DNA of 34,754 nt from Acidimicrobiia bacterium. Its GTDB lineage: Bacteria; Actinomycetota; Acidimicrobiia; Acidimicrobiales; Bin134. Where the stretch lies: positions 1 to 34,754 of the forward strand of contig VYCQ01000007.1 in assembly GCA_009843865.1 (NCBI GenBank), in the 5' to 3' direction. The position numbers were made by a program, and so were the translations under genes. Below are positions 1 to 7,167 of the stretch, piece by piece; the stretch's first letter is position 1, and every line of letters starts with the position of its first letter. Below the pieces are notes generated by a model. That model did no database searches. It worked only from the letters and a program-made list of their open reading frames with translations, and was not told the DNA's origin.

Positions 1-233
1 CCTCCCCCTTCCTCCGCTGCGACCTCTCTTAAAAACCAACCACCGAATTATCAAATCTGATAGCAACAATTTACAATTATCGCTGTAAGCCACAGATTAC
101 CTAAGAGCATGCTGTAAACTTATTTTCTTACTTTTAGTTCTAGTGGGCTTACCACCTAAGCCATTTGGGCTTATTGCCTAGTAACAAGAACAAAACCATG
201 AGTCGCCAAAAGTTCCAAGGGAGAACAACGAAT

Positions 234-1571
234 ATGCAAGATGTACGCAAAGCAATTTTCATCGTGATTACATTGCTGGCAGCATTCGCACTGCTGGCCA
301 CAAGCTGTGGCAACGATGACGATTCAAGCGATGCCTCAAACAGAGAAGATGCTCTCGGTGACGGATCGCCTCTCGGTGACGGATCGCCTCTCGGTGACGG
401 ATCGCTCGGCATAGTGGAAGTTGAAGCAGGCGATGCTATCCAAATCCGCTCGCTGCAAGCCATCACCGGTGATGTTGCCTTCTTCGGGATTCCTATCGAC
501 AGGGCCACCGCACTAGCAATAGAAGACTACGGCCCAATTCACGGTTTTGATGTAGACATAGGGGCCAGCCTTGACGACCTGTGCTCGGCAGACGGCGGCG
601 CTGCGGCTGCCACTACCGTGCTCGCCGAAGAAGATGTGGTCGGCGTTCTAGGCACCTCCTGCTCAGGCGCTGCCGCTGCGGCAGCCCCATTGCTAACCAA
701 TGCGGGCTTAGTGCTCATCTCGGCTGGCAACACCTCGCCATCGCTAACATCAGACCTCGCTGGCAACGCTGGCGAAAATCACCATGTGGGCTACTTCCGT
801 ACTGCGCACAACGACCTATTTCAAGGCACAGCTATGGCCAAGTTCATCTGCAAAGAACTAGGTCTTAACACCGCAGCCTCCATGCATGACGGCGACCCCT
901 ACACCCAAGGTTTAGCTCAAGCCTTCAACGATGCCTACGAAAATGAGGGCTGCACCGTTACCGGCTTCACAGCTATCAACAAGGGCGACACCGACATGGT
1001 TCCAGCACTCACCGAGTTGGCCGCAGGCAACCCCGAGGCGCTGGTGTTCCCACTGTTTCAACCGGAAGGCGACTTTGTAGCCGAACAGTACAAAAACGTG
1101 GCCGGACTTGAAGATGCAGTGCTAGTGACTGCTGACGCTCTCTTGGTTGACAACTTCATGAAGCTGCCTCAAGCTGAAAACGTTTACATCACCGGCCCGG
1201 ATCAAAACTTTGAAGGCAACATGAACGAAAGCACCGGCAGAACTGCGGCCGAAATCGCTGCCGAATACGAAGAGCGTTACGGTGAAACAGCCACCTCAGC
1301 GTTCTGGGCTCACGGCTACGATGCGGCGGTGCTGCTGCTAGATGCCATCAAAGCAGCTTCTTGGTTAGAAGATGGGTCTTTGTGGATTGACCGTCAAGGG
1401 GTGCGCGACTACCTGTTCTCAGTGCAAAACTACAACGCCATCATCGGCAACTTAAGCTGCGACAACTTTGGCGATTGCGGCTCTTCTCGAATCGCTGTGA
1501 TCCAAAACATCGGCGGTGAAGAAAACTTGGATGCCAGCTTCAACAACGTATTGTTCAGATACGCTCCATAA
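234..1571 (+). CDS. Branched-chain amino acid/amide ABC transporter substrate-binding lipoprotein (LivK-like)
   Basis: This is the extracytoplasmic binding protein of the Liv-type transporter encoded downstream. It should capture a branched-chain amino acid, amide or similar solute at the outer face of the membrane. The ATG at 234 is preferred because an AAGGGAG ribosome site lies at 217-223, about 10 nt upstream; in-frame ATGs at 165 and 198 have none. From this start a short lipoprotein signal (RK, then a hydrophobic run) ends in the lipobox ATSC, giving lipidated Cys25. An acidic, serine-rich linker with a GDGSPL tandem repeat follows, and then a type 1 periplasmic-binding fold (Peripla_BP_6 family) fills the rest, at the usual length. 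It heads a five-gene operon. The substrate cannot be read from sequence; urea or short amides are alternatives to Leu/Ile/Val. Confidence 0.9.
   Translation: MQDVRKAIFIVITLLAAFALLATSCGNDDDSSDASNREDALGDGSPLGDGSPLGDGSLGIVEVEAGDAIQIRSLQAITGDVAFFGIPIDRATALAIEDYGPIHGFDVDIGASLDDLCSADGGAAAATTVLAEEDVVGVLGTSCSGAAAAAAPLLTNAGLVLISAGNTSPSLTSDLAGNAGENHHVGYFRTAHNDLFQGTAMAKFICKELGLNTAASMHDGDPYTQGLAQAFNDAYENEGCTVTGFTAINKGDTDMVPALTELAAGNPEALVFPLFQPEGDFVAEQYKNVAGLEDAVLVTADALLVDNFMKLPQAENVYITGPDQNFEGNMNESTGRTAAEIAAEYEERYGETATSAFWAHGYDAAVLLLDAIKAASWLEDGSLWIDRQGVRDYLFSVQNYNAIIGNLSCDNFGDCGSSRIAVIQNIGGEENLDASFNNVLFRYAP
354..406 (+). repeat. 18-bp tandem repeat, about three copies, in the LivK linker
   Basis: The unit CTCGGTGACGGATCGCCT occurs at 354-371 and 372-389, with a third copy from 390 that diverges after about 17 bases. 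It encodes repeated GDGSPL just after the lipidated cysteine, so it lengthens the flexible tether between membrane and binding domain. The unit is a multiple of three, so copy-number change would keep the frame. Confidence 0.95.
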
Positions 1572-1602
1572 AGGCGCTATAACAATAAACCAACAAAAAC
1601 TT

Positions 1603-1609
1603 AAGGGAG
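1603..1609 (+). promoter_or_regulatory. Ribosome binding site that decides the livH start
   Basis: AAGGGAG at 1603-1609 is the only strong Shine-Dalgarno upstream of the LivH permease. It sits 7 nt before an in-frame CTG (1617) and 10 nt before an in-frame ATT (1620), and far from the first canonical start (GTG at 1698). It therefore points to a non-ATG/GTG/TTG start. Confidence 0.6.
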
Positions 1610-1616
1610 CCAGAGA

Positions 1617-2723
1617 CTGATTTCTGTACGGTCTCCACGCACAGGTGTAGAGTGGTTTCTCACCTTTTTACGGGTAGCTGCACTCACTTTAATTGCAGTG
1701 GGGCTGTTAGCCTTCATCGCCCAAGAAATTGATCCCAACAACCCGTTTGCAAGCTGGGTCAACCCCGATGCCACCGGCCTAACAGGGGCACAGTTTCGAG
1801 GTCTAATCATCTCGGGCATAGCTCAGGGAGCCATGTACGGCCTAATCGCACTGGGCTACTCTATGGTCTACGGCATTTTGGGGTTCATCAACTTCGCTCA
1901 TGGCGAAGTGTTCATGGTGGGTGCCATGACCGGCATGATCGCATCTAACAAACTGGCCGATGCAGGTCTGTGGGAGACCAACTTCATCGGCTCATTGCTG
2001 ATCGTGATGCTCTTATCAGTACTGGTCTGCTCACTAACCGCCGTGGTCATGGAAAAGGTGGCCTACCGTCCACTCAGGAACACCCCCAGGCTGATTCCGC
2101 TGATCACGTCCATAGGCGTGTCTTTTTTTCTCCAAAACGCCTCAATCGTGCTGCTAGGCCCCTCAGCCAAGTCGTATCCCGAAATGCCCGACTGGCTAAA
2201 AGATCAATACACCTTCTTAGGCATTAGCGGGGCCAGGCTGCTAGTGATCTTCGCAGCAGCAGCCTCCATGGCCGTGCTGTGGTACTACGTGGAAAACACT
2301 AAGAATGGCAAAGCCATGCGAGCTGTGGCCGAAGATGCCGAAATCGCTGCCCTCATGGGCATCAACGTAAACCGCACCATCGTAAAAGTGTTCGCCTTAG
2401 GTGGGGCCATGGCTGGCATGGCAGGCATCTTGTGGGGGGTCTTGTTCCGCAGCGTGATCCACTCCATGGGCTTTTTGCCAGGCATCAAGGCTTTCAGCGC
2501 AGCCGTGGTGGGCGGCATCGGTCACCTCGGCGGAGCCATGACAGGTGGCCTATCTATTGGCATGGCCGAGTCGGTAGGGCCACTAATGATCCTAGAACCC
2601 TTAGGGGTAAACGGCGTATCGCAGCTGCGCGACGCGGTGGCCTTTGCGATGTTGATCGTAATGTTGTTGCTGAGACCCTCCGGCATCTTTGATGAGCGTC
2701 TGCCCGCAGAAGACCGCACATGA
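1617..2723 (+). CDS. livH: Branched-chain amino acid ABC transporter permease LivH
   Basis: This is one of two integral membrane subunits of the Liv-type importer. The core reads as a BPD_transp_2 family permease. It has the motif GFINFAHGEVFMVGA typical of LivH, several hydrophobic segments, and a cytoplasmic coupling stretch containing AVAEDAEIAALMGINV. The first canonical start is GTG at 1698, but the frame is open from 1605, and residues encoded from 1617 give an arginine-containing N-terminus leading into a hydrophobic segment that GTG 1698 would cut in half. I therefore place the start at CTG 1617 behind AAGGGAG (1603-1609); ATT 1620 is the alternative. The stop overlaps the next ATG by 4 nt (ATGA), implying translational coupling to LivM. 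The family call is firm and the start is uncertain. Confidence 0.87.
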   Translation: MISVRSPRTGVEWFLTFLRVAALTLIAVGLLAFIAQEIDPNNPFASWVNPDATGLTGAQFRGLIISGIAQGAMYGLIALGYSMVYGILGFINFAHGEVFMVGAMTGMIASNKLADAGLWETNFIGSLLIVMLLSVLVCSLTAVVMEKVAYRPLRNTPRLIPLITSIGVSFFLQNASIVLLGPSAKSYPEMPDWLKDQYTFLGISGARLLVIFAAAASMAVLWYYVENTKNGKAMRAVAEDAEIAALMGINVNRTIVKVFALGGAMAGMAGILWGVLFRSVIHSMGFLPGIKAFSAAVVGGIGHLGGAMTGGLSIGMAESVGPLMILEPLGVNGVSQLRDAVAFAMLIVMLLLRPSGIFDERLPAEDRT

Positions 2724-4465
2724 CCACAATCCCACCCCGGCCTACCTTTACCCAAGACTGGTTGCGCATAGCCCGCATGGGTGGCATCGCTGCGGTTGGA
2801 CAAACATTTATCGCCCTATCAAACATGCCAGTGCGCCTTGACGAACGACTGCTTATCAAACCCATACTCAGCATGGGCTACCTAATCCTAATAGTCCTAC
2901 CGTTTGCAGTGGGCTACCGATACGGGCACCAAATCAAACGAGAAGGAATGCCCACCTTTACCCCGAGCATGTACGAAGTACTTGGAGGGGCTCTAAGCGG
3001 TGCATTAGCTGGTGGCGGACTTTCTTTATTGGCAGTACTGCTACGCCATTTTGATTTACGCGATCCGCTGGTCAACTGGAGTCCCATTTTGTTGAATCTC
3101 CTAACATTTGGCAACGCCACTTGGTTCGCGGTCATCATTTGGATCGTCATCGGCACTGGAACAGGTGCAGCCGGTGGGCTGTTACGACTACTCGGCCCGC
3201 GTGCATATAGAACTGCAATCTCTGTAGCCATCACGGTAGCTAGCGCCGCTGTGCTGGAATCTTTAATAGTAGACATAGCCAAAGGCTTGGGCCTCGAAAA
3301 CCTCACCGATCGCCTCTACGCCTCCCGAGGTGGCATTGAATGGCTCAGCGCCATAGTCCTAGCCGTAGCCTCTGGCACCCTCGGAGTGCTGGGCCGGGGA
3401 CGCTTTCGTCAGGCCAAAACCCAACTCTCCCAACTAGAGGGCACTGCGCGTACCCAAGCCAACGCCGCGCTCATCGCGCTTACCTTGGCAGCACTGATCG
3501 TGCTACCTCTGTTTGCGGGCAAGCTCACCAACGAGCTGCTAGCCAACGTAGGGATCTTCGTGCTGCTGGCACTTGGCCTCAACATCGTAGTGGGGCTTGC
3601 AGGCATCTTAGACTTGGGCTACGTAGCCTTCTTTGCTGTCGGCACCTACACCGCAGCAGTGCTCACTGCGGCCACCTCGCCACGCATATCCCCAGAAATG
3701 CCCTGGCTGTTAGCCCTTATCTTTGTTGTGGTCATCACCGGACTAGTTGGGCTGTTCATCGGTGCCCCCGTTATTCGCATGCGCGGCGACTACCTAGCTA
3801 TCGTCACCTTGGGCTTTGGTGAAATCATCCGCTTGCTTTTCTTATCCGATTGGCTGTCAGGCTGGTTTAACGGCGCTCAAGGTCTCGTGCAAATCCCCCC
3901 AGCGAACATCTTCGGGCTCACCGAAATAGGAGGCACCGAACCTCGTAGGGTGTTCTACCTGGTATTGGCGTTTTGTGCTCTAGCAATTTACGTGTCATGG
4001 CGGCTTGAGCGCTCTCGACTGGGCCGAGCGTGGATGGCGGTGCGCGAAGACGAAACTGTAGCCGAGGCCATGGGCATCAACACCGTGAACATCAAGCTAA
4101 TGGCGTTCGTGGTGGGTGCGATGCTGGGCTCTTTCAGCGGTGCCATCGTGGCTGTCAAGGTGGGGTCAGTGTTTCCCTCTAGCTTCTTGATTGTGGTGTC
4201 CATGGTGATCTTAGTGGTGGTGATCTTTGGCGGCATGGGCAACATCGTTGGAGTGATTGCTGGGGCTGCGGTGCTGATCGGCGTACTAGGCGGACCTCGT
4301 CAACCAGGACTTTTGGCTGAGTTCTCCGAATTCAAACTGCTGATCTATGGCGCTTTGTTGATTTGGATGATGCTAGCCCGACCTGAGGGGCTAATACCTA
4401 GCATGCGCCGCAGCCGCGAACTGCACCAACACGAGATAACCCAAGATGCTTGGCTCAAGAACTAA
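2720..4465 (+). CDS. livM: Branched-chain amino acid ABC transporter permease LivM with long N-terminal membrane extension
   Basis: This is the second permease of the Liv importer. The LivM core spans roughly residues 245-560 and carries the hallmark run around LGLNIVVGLAGILDLGYVAF (about 285-305), then the conserved RGDYLAIVTLGFGEIIRLL region and a coupling loop with MAVREDETVAEAMGIN. Before it lie about 240 extra residues with several predicted membrane segments (about 52-66, 88-107, 134-158, 166-186 and 208-224). The total of 581 aa compares with roughly 330-430 aa for typical LivM. The start ATG overlaps the livH stop by 4 nt. The extension may fuse an ancestral small membrane protein to LivM; its role is unknown. 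Confidence 0.9.
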   Translation: MTTIPPRPTFTQDWLRIARMGGIAAVGQTFIALSNMPVRLDERLLIKPILSMGYLILIVLPFAVGYRYGHQIKREGMPTFTPSMYEVLGGALSGALAGGGLSLLAVLLRHFDLRDPLVNWSPILLNLLTFGNATWFAVIIWIVIGTGTGAAGGLLRLLGPRAYRTAISVAITVASAAVLESLIVDIAKGLGLENLTDRLYASRGGIEWLSAIVLAVASGTLGVLGRGRFRQAKTQLSQLEGTARTQANAALIALTLAALIVLPLFAGKLTNELLANVGIFVLLALGLNIVVGLAGILDLGYVAFFAVGTYTAAVLTAATSPRISPEMPWLLALIFVVVITGLVGLFIGAPVIRMRGDYLAIVTLGFGEIIRLLFLSDWLSGWFNGAQGLVQIPPANIFGLTEIGGTEPRRVFYLVLAFCALAIYVSWRLERSRLGRAWMAVREDETVAEAMGINTVNIKLMAFVVGAMLGSFSGAIVAVKVGSVFPSSFLIVVSMVILVVVIFGGMGNIVGVIAGAAVLIGVLGGPRQPGLLAEFSEFKLLIYGALLIWMMLARPEGLIPSMRRSRELHQHEITQDAWLKN

Positions 4466-4478
4466 AGCAACCAAACAG

Positions 4479-5291
4479 ATGGCTAACCCTGAAGCGACAA
4501 GCACCGACAAGCCGATTCTGGAAACCCGCAAGCTGAGCGTGGACTTCGGAGGGCTGCACGCCCTTAGCGCCCTAGATATACAAGTTCAACGAAACGAGAT
4601 CGTGTCGGTGATCGGACCCAACGGCGCTGGCAAAACCACCTTGTTTAATGCCATCAGCGCCACGGTAGAGGTAAGCAAGGGTGACATCTTGTTTGAAGGC
4701 AAATCCCTGTTAAACCTAGAGCCCAATGCCATCACCTCTCGGGGCATTGCCCGCACCTTTCAAACAGTGCGCTTGTTCACCCATATGACGGTGCTCGAAA
4801 ACGTAATGGTTTCTCAACATTGCCACACTAAACAGAACGCCTTTGGGGCACTGCTTTACACAAAAGCCTTCCGCACAGAAGAGGCTGAAATTCGCCAACG
4901 AGCCGAAGAAGTCCTGAGCTTTTTCGGCACCAGACTTGTCGGCTACCGCATGGATCAGCCCGCCTTCTCACTCTCTTACGCCAACCGCCGTCGCTTAGAG
5001 ATAGCCCGAGCCATGGCCACCCAACCCAAGCTCATCTTGCTAGACGAACCGGTTGCTGGAATGAACCCAGTGGAATCAGCAGAACTAACCACCATGATCG
5101 GACGGCTGCGTGACGAGTGGGACTTCACCATAGTTGTCATTGAACATGACATGAGCGTGGTACGTGAGGTGAGCGACAGGGTTGTGGTGCTAGACCACGG
5201 AGAAAAGATCGCTGAAGGCAACTACGACCATGTGTCCAACAACCCGGAAGTTGTTGAAGCTTACCTTGGTAAAAGCATGACAAAAAAATGA
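4479..5291 (+). CDS. livG: Branched-chain amino acid ABC transporter ATP-binding protein LivG
   Basis: This is a cytoplasmic ATPase that powers the LivHM permease. From ATG 4479 it shows Walker A GPNGAGKTT at residues 46-54, the Q-loop region RTFQTVRLF near 92-100, an ABC signature at 165-172 that reads LSYANRRR rather than the commoner LSYGQQRR, Walker B LILLDEP near 185-191 and the H-loop in VIEHDMSVV. The LivG-type C-terminal BCA_ABC_TP_C tail (EVVEAYLG) is present. An alternative ATG at 4446 would overlap livM by 20 nt; neither start has a clear ribosome site. The gene lies between livM and livF in the standard Liv order. Confidence 0.92.
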   Translation: MANPEATSTDKPILETRKLSVDFGGLHALSALDIQVQRNEIVSVIGPNGAGKTTLFNAISATVEVSKGDILFEGKSLLNLEPNAITSRGIARTFQTVRLFTHMTVLENVMVSQHCHTKQNAFGALLYTKAFRTEEAEIRQRAEEVLSFFGTRLVGYRMDQPAFSLSYANRRRLEIARAMATQPKLILLDEPVAGMNPVESAELTTMIGRLRDEWDFTIVVIEHDMSVVREVSDRVVVLDHGEKIAEGNYDHVSNNPEVVEAYLGKSMTKK

Positions 5292-5301
5292 TCCACAACA
5301 A

Positions 5302-6036
5302 ATGACAACCACAAATCCCCTGCTAGAGATGCGTAATGTACACGCCCACTATGGTGCTGTGCATGCGCTAGCCGATGTTAACTTACAAATCAACGAAGGC
5401 GAATTGGTATGCCTGCTCGGAGGCAACGCCAGCGGCAAATCAACCACACTCAAAACCCTGCTAGGGATGCTCAAGCCCACCTCTGGCGAGGTGCTACTAG
5501 ACGGCGAGGTAGTAAACGATAAACCCATCAGCTACCGAGTATCTAAAGGTGTGACCATGGTGCCCGAGAACCGTCGACTGTTCAAGCGCCTCACGGTACG
5601 AGAAAACCTTGACCTCGGTGCTTATCTCCGTAGCGATTCCACACAGATCAACAACGATATGGAACAAGTGTTTGAGCTGTTTCCACGTGTCAAGGAACGG
5701 CTCAGTCAAAAATCAGGCTCTCTATCAGGTGGAGAGCAGCAGATGGTGGCCTTAGGCAGGGCACTCATGTCCCGCCCAAGGGTGCTATTGATGGATGAAC
5801 CCTCTATGGGCCTCGCCCCCGCCCTGGTGCAACAAAACTTTGAGCTGATCCAACAAATCCACGAAGCTGGAACGACGGTGTTTATGGTGGAACAAAACGC
5901 CAACATGGCTTTGTCTATCGCCGACAGAGGGTGGGTTTTACAAACGGGCCGAGTAGTGCTAGACGACACCGCTCAGAACCTGCTCAACCACCCCAACCTA
6001 CAAGCCTCCTACCTCGGCACCGCCGATAAGCAATAA
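5302..6036 (+). CDS. livF: Branched-chain amino acid ABC transporter ATP-binding protein LivF
   Basis: This is the second nucleotide-binding subunit of the Liv importer and would form a heterodimer with LivG. Walker A is GGNASGKST at residues 40-48, where GANGAGKTT is usual; the catalytic Lys and the following Ser/Thr are kept. The signature LSGGEQQ is at 141-147, Walker B VLLMDEP ends near 167 with Glu166, and the family motif SMGLAP follows. The H-loop lies in VEQNANMAL. Length 244 aa is typical of LivF. It starts 10 nt after livG and is the last transporter gene of the operon. Confidence 0.92.
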   Translation: MTTTNPLLEMRNVHAHYGAVHALADVNLQINEGELVCLLGGNASGKSTTLKTLLGMLKPTSGEVLLDGEVVNDKPISYRVSKGVTMVPENRRLFKRLTVRENLDLGAYLRSDSTQINNDMEQVFELFPRVKERLSQKSGSLSGGEQQMVALGRALMSRPRVLLMDEPSMGLAPALVQQNFELIQQIHEAGTTVFMVEQNANMALSIADRGWVLQTGRVVLDDTAQNLLNHPNLQASYLGTADKQ

Positions 6037-6060
6037 ACAGCAATGACCAGGAGATGAGCT

Positions 6061-6975
6061 ATGAAGATCTCGATATTTGACATTGACCTAAGTCGGCCTG
6101 CTGCTTCAGCGACCTCTTTGGATGCCATCAGCATGCAAATCAAGCGTAGCCAACAACAGGGGTTCAGCGGCTACTGGCTCCCCCAAGCCACCGGCATGGA
6201 TGCCTTAACGGCATTAGCCGCCATCGGATCGGGGGTGGACATACCCATGGGGGTGGCCGTTGTGCCGATCTACAACCGCCACCCGGCAGCACTAGCGCAA
6301 CAAGCATTGACGGTCAACAAAGCTCTCAACGGAAAGTTGACCCTCGGGGTAGGTGCTTCTCACCGTGTGTTTGTAGAACGGGTTTGGGGCTACAACTTCG
6401 ACCGCCCCGTCAACTACATGGCTGAGTACCTAGAAATCCTGCTGCTCTTGTTAGAAGAGAGACAAGCCTACATGAAGGGCAAGAGGCTCGTCATGAGGGG
6501 CGAATTGGACATTGAAGGCCCAGCTTGTGCTGTGATGGTGGCCGCTTTAGGACCCCGCATGTTGGAATTGGCTGGCAAAACTACAGCAGGCACCATCACC
6601 TGGATGGCGGGACAAAAAACGATTCGCGACTTCGTCGTTCCAACCATCAACGACGCAGCAGAGGCTGCTGGCCGTAGCTCCCCTCAGGTAATAGTAGGAC
6701 TGCCAGTATGTGTGACCGACAGCATCATCGCGGCCAAAAAGCGGGCTACCGCACTGCTCAGCAAAGAAGAGCAAGCCTCCTCCTACAAACAAATGCTAGA
6801 ACGAGAAGGGCTGTCTAGCGCCGGAGAAATCTGCATCATCGGCAACGAAGACCATGTGGCACAGCGCCTTGACGAATTCTTCACCGCCGGTGCCAGCAGC
6901 ATTCTGGCCGCCCCCACCGGCACGCCAGAAGAGGTGGAGCGAACCTACAATGCCCTAGCAGCACTCGTTACCTAA
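6061..6975 (+). CDS. LLM-class F420-dependent oxidoreductase
   Basis: This is a luciferase-like monooxygenase-fold protein, a soluble TIM-barrel enzyme. Its closest recognisable type is the actinobacterial F420-dependent LLM group. Visible features are the N-terminal strand, GYWLPQATGMDALTALAAIG, the VVPIYNRHPAALAQQALTVN stretch and LTLGVGASHRVFVERVWGY, where VGxSH-type cofactor-region residues are typical of the family. Length 304 aa is normal. The start is set by AGGAG about 7 nt upstream. It follows livF by 24 nt and is probably cotranscribed, so it may act on the transported substrate. That link is inference, and so is F420 rather than FMN use. Confidence 0.8.
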   Translation: MKISIFDIDLSRPAASATSLDAISMQIKRSQQQGFSGYWLPQATGMDALTALAAIGSGVDIPMGVAVVPIYNRHPAALAQQALTVNKALNGKLTLGVGASHRVFVERVWGYNFDRPVNYMAEYLEILLLLLEERQAYMKGKRLVMRGELDIEGPACAVMVAALGPRMLELAGKTTAGTITWMAGQKTIRDFVVPTINDAAEAAGRSSPQVIVGLPVCVTDSIIAAKKRATALLSKEEQASSYKQMLEREGLSSAGEICIIGNEDHVAQRLDEFFTAGASSILAAPTGTPEEVERTYNALAALVT

Positions 6976-7072
6976 GCAAAACCGACTGAATCTGTCGGCC
7001 AATTAGCAACAAGTAAGAGATTAAGTCTTAAAATAGCAAAGCTCACTAAAGCTACACAAGATGGCTTTGAGC

Positions 7073-7099
7073 GTTGTGTCCAACACGAGTTGGATCAAC
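7073..7099 (+). other. Interrupted hairpin in the leader of the haloperoxidase-like gene
   Basis: TCCAAC (7079-7084) and GTTGGA (7089-7094) pair around an ACGA tetraloop. After a small internal loop the stem continues with GTTG (7073-7076) and CAAC (7096-7099). There is no T-tract, so it does not look like an intrinsic terminator. It lies about 70 nt upstream of the GTG start at 7168 and could be an mRNA leader structure or an operator. Confidence 0.4.
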
Positions 7100-7167
7100 A
7101 CCCAAAATGGATACCAAATCTTATGATGCCCACTGTTGTGTGAGGAATTACAAAGGAGCAGCACATA

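Noticed and set aside
1-164. Promoter or upstream gene end before livK
   Set aside because: No reading frame, RNA gene or convincing -35/-10 pair could be supported; only AT-rich leader sequence is visible.
6982-6998. Possible terminator after the LLM oxidoreductase (CCGAC...GTCGG)
   Set aside because: Only a 5-bp stem with a 7-nt loop and no T-tract; too weak to call.
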